The translations under genes and the position numbers were made by a program. Below are positions 34,064 through 42,302 of a stretch of 46,746 bases of DNA, piece after piece. Position 1 is the first letter of the stretch. The number at the start of each line of letters is the position of its first letter. The notes under the pieces were generated by a model, which searched no databases, was not told where the DNA came from, and saw nothing but the letters and a program-made list of their open reading frames with translations. The stretch is from Brevundimonas sp. (GTDB lineage: Bacteria > Pseudomonadota > Alphaproteobacteria > Caulobacterales > Caulobacteraceae), in contig NZ_JABAZW010000010.1 of assembly GCF_018608325.1 (NCBI RefSeq), positions 15,117 through 61,862 on the forward strand, given 5' to 3'.

Positions 34064-35521
34064 TTAGCCCAAGGCGGCGGTCAGGGCGTCGCCCTGGTCG
34101 TCGCTTAGCGCCAGGTCGCGCAGGGTGCGCAGTTGTTGGGCGGTGGCGTCGGGACGGGCGCTGACGGCCATGATGCGGTTGTAGCTGCTCAGGCCGCGTT
34201 CGAAGGTGTCACCGTATCCCTTGATCAGACGCTGGCACAGGGTGATCTCCAGGGCGAGGTCGTGATCGGTCGACGCGGCGCGTTCGATGCATTCCAGCCA
34301 ATCCTCGATCCGGGCCTGTTCTTCCACATAGCGCAGGGAGCGGGGGCGAATGGGGCGCAGGCTGGCGAGGGTGCGCAGGACCAGGAACCAGGGCAGGCTG
34401 CTGGTCTTCACATAGCGGCCTTCACGGAAGAAGGGCTCCAGAATGCGGCGCGCTGTTGCATTCTTCAGGACCGTGCGGCCCAGCCCGGCGGGCAGGGTTT
34501 CGCAGACTTCCTGAAGGCGCGGGTGCATGAACTCGGTCACTCCCAGCAGCTGACTGTCGCCGACCTTCACCTCGGTGCGGACGCGGTCGATACGGCTGGC
34601 GCGGGTCTTCAGGTCGGCGACGCGGATGGTGTCTTCATAGGCCATCCACAGCGCCAGGTGACGGGCGGTTTCCACGATCAGGGCCTCAGGTCCGTCCAGT
34701 CTCGCGATCCGTTCCAGCCGGTCGAGATAGAGGGTTCCGTATTGCGGACCCTGATAGTCGAGCAGTTTATGCAGGCCGTGCAGGGTATTGCGATGCGCCG
34801 GGCGGGGAAGGGTCTTCTGTACGCGCGCGTACAGGGCGCGTCCGGCGTCGGTGGAGGGCGTCGGGGTGTCGTGGTCGACCTGTTCGGGCAGGGCGACCGG
34901 GGCCTGCGCAGCGCGATAGCCTTCGTCGAACCCCTTGAGATTGCTCTCCACGGCGATCTTGCTGTGGCGGATCGCGGCCTCAAAGGTTTCGCGCGCGAAG
35001 GGCAGGGCGCGGCTGCCCGCCAGAGCGCCGAACATGATTGAGCTGATGACGCTGCCGGAGCGATCGGTTGCGGCCTCCATGTCGAAGCCGATGAAGCGTT
35101 GGGCGCGTTTGTGCGCCGCCTCGATGATCTTGTCGCCGTCGCCGCGACCATCGCCCATCGCCGACTTTTCCGAGATGGCGTAGATACGGTGCGTCGATCC
35201 GATCAGGGTCGTTCGGTCCGAGCTGGCGAAGCCGCGGACCAGGGCGCGACCGACCTCCATCAGTTCTGAGGCGATGACGATGTCGACGTCGCCGGGGGCA
35301 GGCATCTGGGCCATGATCGGCGCGCGTTCTTCGGTCTGGCGCGCCAGTTCGACATAATAGACGGTCGAGCCGGTCCGCTGGGCCACGCCCGGCACCGAGG
35401 TGCCCTGGGCCAGCCAGCCCTCTGCGCGGGCGACCTCTTGAATCCAGTCTGCGAGCACGCCGCCGCCCTGACCGCCCAGGGCCAGGATCGCGATGCCGAT
35501 ACGTTGTCTTTGGTCGGTCAT
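34064..35521 (-). CDS. Indolepyruvate:ferredoxin oxidoreductase-like beta subunit (long aerobic-type)
   Basis: A 485-residue protein. Its N-terminal 200 residues are the gamma/beta-type domain of 2-oxoacid:acceptor oxidoreductases (IAILALGGQGGGVLADWI, GTSVPGVAQRTGSTVYYVE). The C-terminal 280 residues are the extra helical region seen in long beta subunits of aerobic proteobacteria. With the alpha subunit it would decarboxylate an aryl 2-oxoacid oxidatively and form an acyl-CoA. The start at 35521 shares one base with the alpha-gene stop (TGATG), so translation is coupled; the longer frame to 35611 is rejected. The operon also includes an isatin hydrolase-like gene, which points to isatinate (2-aminophenylglyoxylate) or a related arylglyoxylate as substrate. 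Its partner alpha gene is frameshifted in this sequence. Confidence 0.85.
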   Translation of the reverse strand: MTDQRQRIGIAILALGGQGGGVLADWIQEVARAEGWLAQGTSVPGVAQRTGSTVYYVELARQTEERAPIMAQMPAPGDVDIVIASELMEVGRALVRGFASSDRTTLIGSTHRIYAISEKSAMGDGRGDGDKIIEAAHKRAQRFIGFDMEAATDRSGSVISSIMFGALAGSRALPFARETFEAAIRHSKIAVESNLKGFDEGYRAAQAPVALPEQVDHDTPTPSTDAGRALYARVQKTLPRPAHRNTLHGLHKLLDYQGPQYGTLYLDRLERIARLDGPEALIVETARHLALWMAYEDTIRVADLKTRASRIDRVRTEVKVGDSQLLGVTEFMHPRLQEVCETLPAGLGRTVLKNATARRILEPFFREGRYVKTSSLPWFLVLRTLASLRPIRPRSLRYVEEQARIEDWLECIERAASTDHDLALEITLCQRLIKGYGDTFERGLSSYNRIMAVSARPDATAQQLRTLRDLALSDDQGDALTAALG

Positions 35522-36231
35522 CAGAAAGCTCTGGCCGCGCGGGCGCGGTTGTCCTGGGTTTGAAGAAAGCCGATCACGGCCTGACGGATGCGCGATGTGA
35601 ACCGCTCCCATGCGCCGGGATTGGAGACGATGTCAGCGCGATAAAAGCTGGGGCACAGGACGGCGGCGTGGCTGACCTCGCCGCACAGACCGCAGCCGAC
35701 GCAGCTGTTGTCGACATGGGCGATGGGGTCCTGACGCAGCGGGTCGGGGTTCGGCTTGATCGACAGCGAAGGACAGCCCGACAGGCGGATGCAGCTGTGG
35801 TCGCCGGTGCAGGTGTCGGGGTCGATGCCGAAGCGTTCGCGCACCACACGACGGCCCTGTTTGATAGCGGCGCGCACCAGCGGCTTTTCACGCCGCTGCT
35901 TGTTCAGCATGCATTCGGACTGGGCGATGATGACCTTCGGCCCGGTCTCCTTGGTGGTCAGGGCCTCTTTCAACGCGTCGCGCATCTTGCGCAGGTCATA
36001 GGTGCGGTTGATCGAGCGAACCCAGTCGACGCCAATGCCGCGCACGGCTTTCTCGATGGGGTTGCGGGTGCTGCGGACGCGATTGTCGGCGCGGGACGAT
36101 AGAATGTCCTGACCTCCGGTCGCGGCGGAATAGCCATTGTCCACGATCAGGGTGACGGAATCGTCCTTATTGAAGACGGCGTTGCCGATCCCCGAGGTCA
36201 GGCCGTTGTGCCAGAAGCCGCCGTCGCCCAT
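35521..36231 (-). CDS. C-terminal fragment of frameshifted indolepyruvate:ferredoxin oxidoreductase-like alpha subunit
   Basis: This frame supplies the last 236 residues of the alpha subunit. It starts inside the thiamine diphosphate motif (GDGGFWHNGLTSGI... to VDN). It continues to a two-cluster ferredoxin-like tail, with DTCTGDHSCIRLSGC followed by NSCVGCGLCGEVSH. The Met at 36231 is an internal residue of the conserved AVMGDGGFWHNG stretch and not a natural start; coding similarity continues upstream in this frame (IPKDRRAIAV). The N-terminal part lies in another frame and overlaps by 34 bases. Together the two make about 700 residues, the usual alpha length. Unless the shift is a sequencing error, neither half should give a working enzyme. 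Confidence 0.8.
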   Translation of the reverse strand: MGDGGFWHNGLTSGIGNAVFNKDDSVTLIVDNGYSAATGGQDILSSRADNRVRSTRNPIEKAVRGIGVDWVRSINRTYDLRKMRDALKEALTTKETGPKVIIAQSECMLNKQRREKPLVRAAIKQGRRVVRERFGIDPDTCTGDHSCIRLSGCPSLSIKPNPDPLRQDPIAHVDNSCVGCGLCGEVSHAAVLCPSFYRADIVSNPGAWERFTSRIRQAVIGFLQTQDNRARAARAF

Positions 36232-37613
36232 GACGGCGATGGCCCGGCGGTCCTTGGGTATCCCATCGTGGTGTTGCCGATGTTGAACGGCGGCAGGATC
36301 GAGAACAGGTGGCAGCCGATGTCCGCCGAGACGTGGGTCGGGCCGATCTCACGTTCGACCATCTTCATGGCGGTGAAGATCGGACGCTCGGGGCAGCCCG
36401 TGCAGAAGCCTGCAGGCCGTGCCGGAATCTGGGATGCGGTCGTGGGGTCAAGCGGCGCCTGTTCGCCCTGGGGCAGGGCGCGGGATGGCCGCCATTCCTC
36501 CAGAAACTTCTTCAGGCCCTTGCGGATGACGTCGCTGGTGTATTCGCCTGCACGGGGCATGACGCCTTTGCCGACGATGCGGGTCTGCAGATCGCCGCGC
36601 CGCACCAGGGTGTTCAGTTCGTGTTCGATGAACTCTGGCTGGCCTTCTTCGAGCACCAGAACCGCCTTCTTGCCGCGACAGAAGGTGACGACCTCTTCCG
36701 GGATCAGCGGATAGGCGACGTTCAGGCAGTAGATCGGCAGTTCGCTGTCGCCATAGGCGTTGGACAGGCCCAGCAGCTCCTGCGCGCGGTTCAGGTTGTT
36801 GTAGAGGCCGCCCTGAACGATGACGCCGATGTCGCCCTCTTCTGGGCCGAACAGTTCGTTCAGATGGTTGTCGCGGACGAAGGCGATGCCTGCCGGCCAA
36901 CGTTTCTCGATCTTCTCGACTTCATGCAGGAAGTTGGCGGGCGGCAGGACGATGCGGTTCAGATCGCGCGTCGGGGCCGCCGCCGCCTCGGACACGGTCA
37001 GGGGCGGACGGCGATTATCGCGGGCGGTGAACTCTCCCGTCATGTGGCAGGAACGGACCCGCAGCTCCAGCATGACGGGGGTGTTGGAGGCCTCCGACAG
37101 CTCGAAACCCTTCTCCACCATGTCGACGATGCTGGGCAGGTTGGGGCGCGGGTCCAGAAGCCACATCTGCGACTTCATGGCGAAGGCGTGGGTGCGCTCC
37201 TGCATGATCGAAGAGCCTTCGCCATAGTCTTCGCCGACGATGATCAGGGCGCCCCCTTTCACCCCGCCGGACGCGACGTTGGACAGGGCGTCAGAGGCGA
37301 CATTGGTGCCGACGACCGACTTCCAGGCCACGGCGCCGCGCAGGGGATAGTTCACCGAGGCGGCCAGCATGGCGGCGGCGGTGGCCTCCGACGCGCTGGC
37401 CTCAAAGTGGACGCCCAGGCTTTCGAGCAGATCGTTTGCGTCGGCGAAGACGTCCATCAGGTGGCTGATGGGCGAGCCCTGATAGCCGCCGACATAGGCC
37501 ACGCCGGATTGCAGCAGGGCCTTGGTGACGGCCAGGATGCCTTCGCCCCTGAAGGTTTCCCCTTCAGAGGCGGTCAGCTTCAGGACCTCGGACTTGAACG
37601 AACGCTCGGCCAT
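36198..37613 (-). CDS. N-terminal fragment of frameshifted indolepyruvate:ferredoxin oxidoreductase-like alpha subunit
   Basis: A 471-residue frame holding the first two-thirds of an IorA-like alpha subunit. It has the pyrimidine-binding domain (GYQGSPISHLMDVFADA, VHFEASASEATAAAM), the middle transketolase-like domain, and the start of the thiamine diphosphate domain (FCTGCPERPIFTAMK, ADIGCHLFSILPPFNIGNTTMG). The family normally continues through a short Gly-rich loop to GDG. Here the frame leaves the family pattern right after NTTMGY and ends 20 codons later. The disruption lies at about 36240-36263. The start at 37613 is 4 bp after the isatin hydrolase-like stop, so the genes form one operon. 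The rest of the frame is well preserved, so the break is recent or artefactual. Confidence 0.82.
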   Translation of the reverse strand: MAERSFKSEVLKLTASEGETFRGEGILAVTKALLQSGVAYVGGYQGSPISHLMDVFADANDLLESLGVHFEASASEATAAAMLAASVNYPLRGAVAWKSVVGTNVASDALSNVASGGVKGGALIIVGEDYGEGSSIMQERTHAFAMKSQMWLLDPRPNLPSIVDMVEKGFELSEASNTPVMLELRVRSCHMTGEFTARDNRRPPLTVSEAAAAPTRDLNRIVLPPANFLHEVEKIEKRWPAGIAFVRDNHLNELFGPEEGDIGVIVQGGLYNNLNRAQELLGLSNAYGDSELPIYCLNVAYPLIPEEVVTFCRGKKAVLVLEEGQPEFIEHELNTLVRRGDLQTRIVGKGVMPRAGEYTSDVIRKGLKKFLEEWRPSRALPQGEQAPLDPTTASQIPARPAGFCTGCPERPIFTAMKMVEREIGPTHVSADIGCHLFSILPPFNIGNTTMGYPRTAGPSPSWATAASGTTA

Positions 37614-37617
37614 GAAC

Positions 37618-38406
37618 TCAGGCTCCGACGAGCGCCAGAACGCGCAAAGGACTGCCTGATCCGTCGCGGATCTTCAGCGGCGGGGCGATGATGACGGCGC
37701 CTGTCGGCGGCAGCAGGTCCAGGTTCTCCAGGCATTGCAGGCCATAGCGGCCCGCCGCGTGGAACAGGGTGTGCGCCGGATAGGGCGGCGTCAGCAGGTG
37801 GGCCTGGCCGGCGTCCGTGCCGATGGTTTCGACGCCGAAACCAAGAGCGTCTCGGTCTTCGACCAGGAAGCGCACGGCGTCAGGGGAGGGGCCGGGCGTG
37901 TGGGCGCCGTCTTCGCGGCGGTTGGTGTAGGCCTCGCCGGTGCGCTTGGACCAGTCGGTGCGGAACAGAATCCAGCTTCTGGCCGGGATGCGGCCATGCT
38001 CGGCTTCCCAGGCCGTGATGTGGTCGACCGTCAACAGGAAGTCGGCGTCGGCGGCGCACGCTTTCGAGCAGTCGATGACGACCGCAGGGGCGATCAGGTC
38101 CTGGGGCGGCAGGGTGTCGACCGTATTGTCCGCCAGGTCCTTGCCGCTGACCCAGTGGATCGGCGCGTCGAAGTGGGTGCCGGTGTGTTCGCCGACGGTG
38201 AAATTGCTCCAGTACCAGGCGACGCCACGCTCGTCGTAACGCGAGATTTCGGTACGGCTGAACGGCGCGCACTGGCCGAACTCGGGCGGCAACACTAGCG
38301 TCGGCGTGTCTTCCGAAAGGGTCTGGGTCAGGTCGATGACCCGGATGTCGCCGGTGGCGATTGCTGCGGCGAATTGATTTAGGGTTTGGCTCGTTGGGGT
38401 AGACAT
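37618..38406 (-). CDS. Isatin hydrolase-like cyclase-family metal hydrolase
   Basis: A 262-residue enzyme of the cyclase family (PF04199: isatin hydrolases, kynurenine formamidases). The metal-site motif HTGTHFDAPIHW gives ligands H74, H78 and D80, plus H84. The length, the preceding WYWSNFTVGE and the C-terminal segment (PPYPAHTLFHAAGRYGLQCLENLDLLPPTGAVIIAPP described here by its ends only) fit isatin hydrolase better than the shorter KynB formamidases. Isatin hydrolase is manganese-dependent and opens isatin to isatinate. Four bases separate it from the oxidoreductase alpha gene. It is divergent from a MarR gene whose product probably regulates it. A formamidase or other lactam/lactone hydrolase activity is the main alternative. 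Confidence 0.82.
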   Translation of the reverse strand: MSTPTSQTLNQFAAAIATGDIRVIDLTQTLSEDTPTLVLPPEFGQCAPFSRTEISRYDERGVAWYWSNFTVGEHTGTHFDAPIHWVSGKDLADNTVDTLPPQDLIAPAVVIDCSKACAADADFLLTVDHITAWEAEHGRIPARSWILFRTDWSKRTGEAYTNRREDGAHTPGPSPDAVRFLVEDRDALGFGVETIGTDAGQAHLLTPPYPAHTLFHAAGRYGLQCLENLDLLPPTGAVIIAPPLKIRDGSGSPLRVLALVGA

Positions 38407-38453
38407 CTTGCCCTCCTCTATCCCAGTGAGACCTCAAGCCTTGTCCAATAAAC

Positions 38454-38465
38454 TTGCAAACGCAA
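38454..38465. promoter_or_regulatory. Inverted repeat TTGC-N4-GCAA in the isatin hydrolase/MarR divergent gap
   Basis: TTGCAAACGCAA lies midway between the divergent starts at 38406 and 38504. MarR proteins commonly bind such sites in their own divergent promoter region. Related outer half-sites, with a wider spacer, occur before the amidohydrolase at 46093-46109. Confidence 0.45.
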
Positions 38466-38503
38466 CAAAAATTCGACGGCCATCATGACGGGAGCAGTTT
38501 GAC

Positions 38504-38968
38504 ATGGCGGATGATCCCAGGGCGCTGGGCGATCCGGGTTCGGAATCTTTTCGTGTGGATTCATACCCCTTCTACCTGCTGAACCGAGCTGTCAGCCGGT
38601 ACAATGTGATCATCGAGGCGCAGCTTCGGGCCATCGAAATCGACATCCCGACATGGCGCGTCCTGATGGTTCTGGGCGAGGAATCGCCGCGCTCGATCGG
38701 CCAGTTGTCCAAGACGGCGGTCATCCATTTGTCGACGATGATGCGCATCATCGAGCGGATGATGAAGGCGGGTCTGGTCGAGCGTGCGCCGGATGCGCAG
38801 GACGGCCGTGTCACCAATGTGATCCTGACCGATCTGGGGCGCGAGAAGCTGGCGGCGGCGCGAAAATTGACGGCGCCCCTGTATCGCCAGGTGATCTCGG
38901 GCTTCTCGCAGAACGAGTTCACACGCCTGCTGGAAATGCTGAACCGTCTGCACGCCAATCTGGGCTGA
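38504..38968 (+). CDS. MarR-family transcriptional regulator (first of two in the catabolic island)
   Basis: A 154-residue protein with the MarR winged-helix plan. The recognition region is PRSIGQLSKTAVIHLSTMMRIIERMMKAGLVER, and the wing is PDAQDGRVTNVILTDLGREKL with the typical D-R/L-T-x-x-G pattern. N- and C-terminal helices would form the dimer interface. GGGAGC precedes the ATG by about eight bases. It is divergent from the isatin hydrolase-oxidoreductase operon and lies 66 bp before the aryl-CoA monooxygenase gene. MarR regulators of aromatic catabolism often respond to the substrate or its CoA thioester. Likely targets are the TTGC/GCAA repeat on its left and the TTTAGGCCTAAA palindrome on its right. 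Confidence 0.9.
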   Translation: MADDPRALGDPGSESFRVDSYPFYLLNRAVSRYNVIIEAQLRAIEIDIPTWRVLMVLGEESPRSIGQLSKTAVIHLSTMMRIIERMMKAGLVERAPDAQDGRVTNVILTDLGREKLAAARKLTAPLYRQVISGFSQNEFTRLLEMLNRLHANLG

Positions 38969-39000
38969 GCGCGGCGACAGGCTTGCCTCCTGCGAAAAAC

Positions 39001-39018
39001 TATTTTAGGCCTAAACTA
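39001..39018 (+). promoter_or_regulatory. Palindromic operator candidate before the aryl-CoA monooxygenase operon
   Basis: TATTTTAGGCCTAAACTA contains the perfect 12-bp palindrome TTTAGGCCTAAA (39004-39015), 20-31 bp upstream of the start codon. That position would let a repressor block the promoter or leader. Fifteen of 18 bases match 44390-44407, in front of the ring-cleavage operon. Confidence 0.65.
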
Positions 39019-39034
39019 ACTTGAGGGCCTGAAA

Positions 39035-41335
39035 ATGCGTGTTGCCTGTCTCGGCGGTGGACCTGCCGGCATCTATTTTGCGATTTCGATGAAGTTGCGG
39101 GACCCCTCGCACGAGGTCCATGTGTTCGAGCGGAACCGCGCGGGCGACACCTTCGGCTGGGGGGTGGTGTTCTCGGACCAGACGCTGGGCAATCTGACGC
39201 GGAACGACCCCGTCAGCGCCGAGACCATCATGTCCAGCTTTGCGCACTGGGACGATATCGAGGTGGCCATCGACGGCGCCTCCGAGCGGTCGTCCGGGCA
39301 CGGCTTCATCGGCATCGGGCGCTTGAAGCTGCTGCAGATCCTGCAGGCGCGGGCGCGTGAGCTGGGCGTCATCATGCATTTCGAGCATGAGTTCAGCGCC
39401 GATCTGAAGGCCTTCGCCGACTATGACCTGATCGTCGCCGCCGACGGCGTGAACAGCCGCATCCGCACGCAGTATGAAGACCGGTTCGACGTCGACATCC
39501 AGACGCGGGCCAACAAGTTCATCTGGCTGGGCACGACCAAACAGTTCGACGCCTTCACCTTCGCCTTTGAACAGACCGAGGCGGGATGGATCTGGGCGCA
39601 CGCCTATCGGTTCGACGAAACCCATTCGACCTTCATCGTCGAGTGCTCGCCCCAGACCTGGGAGACGCTGGGGCTGGAGCATCTGGATCAGGCAGAGACC
39701 ATCGCCCTGTGCGAGCGCATCTTCGCCCGTCATCTGGATGGACATGCCCTGCTGACGAACGCCTCGCACCTGCGTGGTTCGGCGGCCTGGATCAACTTCC
39801 GGCGTGTGATCTGCGGGCGGTGGTCGTTCGACAATGTCGTCCTGCTGGGCGATGCGGCGCACACGGCGCACTTCTCGATCGGCTCGGGCACCAAGCTGGC
39901 GCTGGAGGATGCGATCAAACTGGCCGAGGTGCTGAGCCGGAAGGGGCTGGAGGGCCGAGACGACCTGACCAGAGCGCTGGCGGAGTATCAGGACGAACGT
40001 CAGGTCGAGGTTCTGAAAATCCAGAACAGCGCCCGCAACTCGACCGAATGGTTCGAGACGTTGGAACGGTACGCCGGGTTTGACCCGCGTCAGTTCGCCT
40101 ATTCGCTGCTGACTCGCAGCCAGCGTGTCAGCCACGAGAACCTGCGACAGCGGGATGAGGCCTGGCTGTCCAAGATCGAGCAATGGTTCGCCGACGACCC
40201 CGACAATGGCGATGTCGTCCCGCCGCTTCTGACACCGTTCACGGTCGGCGGCCTGACCCTGAGCAACCGTGTCGTGGTGCCGCCCATGCTGGTCTATGCG
40301 GCGCAGGATGACGGCGCGGCCACAGACTTCCACCTGACCCACTATGGAGCGCGCGTGCTGGGCGGGGCGGGGCTGGTCATGACGGAGACGCTGGCGGTGT
40401 CGCCCGAGGGGCGGATGACCCCGGCCTGCCCCGGTCTGTATGATGACACCCAGATCGATGTCTGGTCGCGGATCAATGCTCTGGCCCGCAGCTATGACGG
40501 CGCTGCAACCTGCGCCCAGATCGGTCACGCCGGACCGCGCGGTTCGTGCCAGCCGCCCGATGCGCGCGGTCGGATCGATGTTCCTCTGGCCCAGCCGTGG
40601 CCGGTGGTCGCGGCATCCGACCGCCCGTGGCGTGAGGGTGGTTTGACGCCTCAGTCGCTGGATGAGGCGGGCATGGCGCGGATCACGGCTGACTTCGTGG
40701 CTGCGGCGCAGCGAGCGGATGCGGCGGGTTTCGACATGCTTGAGGTCCACGCCGGCCATGGCGGGCTCTTGTCCAGCTTCATCACGCCGTTGTTGAACCA
40801 TCGCACAGACGCCCACGGCGGCGACCTGGATAACCGTCTGCGTTTCCCGTTGGCGGTGGTCGCGGCGGTTCGTGCGGTCTGGCCGATGGCCAAGCCTCTG
40901 GCCGTGCGTCTGTCGGCGACGGACTGGGCGGGCGAGGCGGGCGTCACCATCACCGAGGCGGTCGAGATCGCCCGACGCCTGAAGACGGCTGGGGCTGACC
41001 TGATCGACGTGTCAGCGGGCGAAACCGATCCGAAGGCGCGCCCGGTCTATGGCCGCATGTTCCAGACGCCGATGGCCGATCAGATCCGCAATGAGGTCGG
41101 CGTGCCGGTGATCGCCGTGGGCAATATCACCGAGGCGGATCAGGCCAACTCCATTCTGGCGGCGGGCCGCGCCGATCTGGTGGCGCTGGGGCGTCCGCAT
41201 CTGGCCGACCCGGTCTGGACCCTGCGGGCGGCGGCTCAGGCCGGGCGCGCGATCAGCACGCCTGCAGCGTATCGCTCGGGTCAGGATCAGCTTATTCGCC
41301 AGTTCCAGAAACAGGCGGAAATGGCGCGTGGGTGA
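39035..41335 (+). CDS. Fused aryl-CoA flavin monooxygenase / Old Yellow Enzyme oxidoreductase (2-aminobenzoyl-CoA or salicylyl-CoA hydroxylase type)
   Basis: A 766-residue two-domain flavoenzyme. Residues 1-380 are an FAD-dependent aromatic hydroxylase: CLGGGPAGIYFA at the N-terminus binds FAD, ADGVNSRIR is the DG motif, and VVLLGDAAHTAHFSIGSGTKLALEDA is the GD motif. Residues about 390-760 are an NADH:flavin oxidoreductase of the Old Yellow Enzyme family (TVGGLTLSNRVVVPPM, HAGHGGLLSSFITPLLNHRTD ending in RLRFPL). This fusion is the architecture of 2-aminobenzoyl-CoA monooxygenase/reductase and of proteins annotated as bifunctional salicylyl-CoA 5-hydroxylase. It hydroxylates position 5 of the CoA-bound ring; the second domain may further reduce it. 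The downstream thioesterase and distal gentisate-type dioxygenase favour release of a free 5-hydroxylated acid. The stop shares one base with the next start. Confidence 0.87.
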   Translation: MRVACLGGGPAGIYFAISMKLRDPSHEVHVFERNRAGDTFGWGVVFSDQTLGNLTRNDPVSAETIMSSFAHWDDIEVAIDGASERSSGHGFIGIGRLKLLQILQARARELGVIMHFEHEFSADLKAFADYDLIVAADGVNSRIRTQYEDRFDVDIQTRANKFIWLGTTKQFDAFTFAFEQTEAGWIWAHAYRFDETHSTFIVECSPQTWETLGLEHLDQAETIALCERIFARHLDGHALLTNASHLRGSAAWINFRRVICGRWSFDNVVLLGDAAHTAHFSIGSGTKLALEDAIKLAEVLSRKGLEGRDDLTRALAEYQDERQVEVLKIQNSARNSTEWFETLERYAGFDPRQFAYSLLTRSQRVSHENLRQRDEAWLSKIEQWFADDPDNGDVVPPLLTPFTVGGLTLSNRVVVPPMLVYAAQDDGAATDFHLTHYGARVLGGAGLVMTETLAVSPEGRMTPACPGLYDDTQIDVWSRINALARSYDGAATCAQIGHAGPRGSCQPPDARGRIDVPLAQPWPVVAASDRPWREGGLTPQSLDEAGMARITADFVAAAQRADAAGFDMLEVHAGHGGLLSSFITPLLNHRTDAHGGDLDNRLRFPLAVVAAVRAVWPMAKPLAVRLSATDWAGEAGVTITEAVEIARRLKTAGADLIDVSAGETDPKARPVYGRMFQTPMADQIRNEVGVPVIAVGNITEADQANSILAAGRADLVALGRPHLADPVWTLRAAAQAGRAISTPAAYRSGQDQLIRQFQKQAEMARG

Positions 41336-41838
41336 TGGACGAACAGACTAGACCGACCTCGGTCTCCATGCCGGAGAAGCTGGACGGCGGGGCCAGCGGG
41401 CCGATGGACGTGCGGGTGTGGCTGCGGATGCTCAGCTGCTCCATGACCATCGAGAAGATGCTGCGGCGCAATTTTCAGGATCAGTTCAATACGACCCTGC
41501 CGCGCTTTGATGTCATGGCCTCGCTGAACCGTCACCCTGAAGGTCAGACCATGGGCCAACTGTCGCGCGCCCTTTTGGTGTCCAACGGCAATGTGACGGC
41601 CATCGTCCGCCAGCTTCAGGAACAGGGTCTGGTTGAGGCGCGGGCTGATCCCGAGGACAGGCGCTCGTCCATCGTGGAGCTGAGCGCTGCGGGCAAGGCC
41701 CAGTTCGACCTGCTGGCGGCGGCGCACCATCGCTGGATCGCCGAGGTGTTCGCCGATGTCGGCGTCGAGGATCAGGCGCAGCTCTACGGGCTGCTGGCGA
41801 CACTAAAGGCGTCCATCGCCGGAAAAGGACAAGGATGA
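41335..41838 (+). CDS. MarR-family transcriptional regulator (second in the catabolic island)
   Basis: A 167-residue MarR protein. The DNA-binding part is GQTMGQLSRALLVSNGNVTAIVRQLQEQGLVEA, with the wing DPEDRRSSIVELSAAGKAQFD, a textbook MarR pattern. It resembles the first MarR only in layout. The gene is embedded in the operon: its ATG shares a base with the monooxygenase stop, and its end overlaps the thioesterase start by 4 bp. It will therefore be made together with the enzymes and could give feedback control. The shared near-palindromes at 39001-39018 and 44390-44407 are candidate targets of this regulator or the first. Which regulator binds which site cannot be decided from sequence. 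Confidence 0.9.
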   Translation: MDEQTRPTSVSMPEKLDGGASGPMDVRVWLRMLSCSMTIEKMLRRNFQDQFNTTLPRFDVMASLNRHPEGQTMGQLSRALLVSNGNVTAIVRQLQEQGLVEARADPEDRRSSIVELSAAGKAQFDLLAAAHHRWIAEVFADVGVEDQAQLYGLLATLKASIAGKGQG

Positions 41839-42242
41839 GTTTCGAGACCCGACTGAAGGTGCGTTTCGCCGACGTCGATCCCGCGGGGATCGTCTTCTAT
41901 CCGCGCTACTTCGAGATGCTGAATGCGGTGCTGGAGGACTGGTTTGCCGACATGGGCGCCGACTTCGCCACCATGCATCTGAAGCGTCGCATCGGCGTGC
42001 CGACGGTCAAGCTGGAGTGCGAGTTCATGGCGCCGGGCCTGTTGGGCGATGAACTGTCGGTGACGGTTCGTCCGACCCGCATCGGACGCAGCAGCTGCAA
42101 TATCGAATATGGGATCACCGGCGGCGGCGTGGACCGCATCCGGGCGTCCGCCGTTCTGGTCTGCATGGACCTGGATCGTCAGAAGGCCGTCGAATGGCCT
42201 CAGGACATCCGGGAGCGGATTGAAGCCTTGCTGGCGAACTGA
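41835..42242 (+). CDS. 4-hydroxybenzoyl-CoA thioesterase-family (hotdog fold) acyl-CoA thioesterase
   Basis: A 135-residue hotdog-fold protein. The N-terminal FADVDPAGIVFYPRYFEM is the active-site signature of the 4HBT family, with D15 matching the catalytic Asp of Pseudomonas 4-hydroxybenzoyl-CoA thioesterase. Length and the later LECEFMAPGLLGDEL strand fit. It should hydrolyse an aromatic CoA thioester. In this operon the natural substrate would be the product of the monooxygenase, giving free gentisate or 5-hydroxyanthranilate for the ring-cleaving dioxygenase encoded 1 kb away. It overlaps the MarR gene by 4 bp and ends at a strong terminator. Confidence 0.87.
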   Translation: MSFETRLKVRFADVDPAGIVFYPRYFEMLNAVLEDWFADMGADFATMHLKRRIGVPTVKLECEFMAPGLLGDELSVTVRPTRIGRSSCNIEYGITGGGVDRIRASAVLVCMDLDRQKAVEWPQDIRERIEALLAN

Positions 42243-42269
42243 ACGTCGAAGCGGACCATGCAAAAGAAG

Positions 42270-42300
42270 AAAGGGGAGGACGGGTGTCCTCCCCTTTTTT
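42270..42300. terminator. Bidirectional rho-independent terminator between convergent catabolic operons
   Basis: A 12-bp stem, AAAGGGGAGGAC (42270-42281) with its complement at 42286-42297, closes a GGGT loop. A T-run follows on the plus strand and an A-rich stretch precedes it, so it can end both the thioesterase operon and the convergent hydrolase operon, whose stop is at 42303. Confidence 0.9.
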
Positions 42301-42302
42301 TG

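Noticed and set aside
36309..37691. 460-codon plus-strand frame opposite the oxidoreductase alpha gene
   Set aside because: The minus-strand frame carries every conserved thiamine-enzyme motif; the plus-strand frame reads as low-information sequence.
37618..38406. Kynurenine formamidase (KynB) of tryptophan catabolism
   Set aside because: The metal motif is shared, but the longer protein and its operon with a 2-oxoacid oxidoreductase fit isatin hydrolase better; no kynureninase or tryptophan dioxygenase gene is nearby.
39011..40816. 601-codon minus-strand frame opposite the aryl-CoA monooxygenase
   Set aside because: The plus-strand gene has complete FAD and OYE motifs, so this is its mirror frame.
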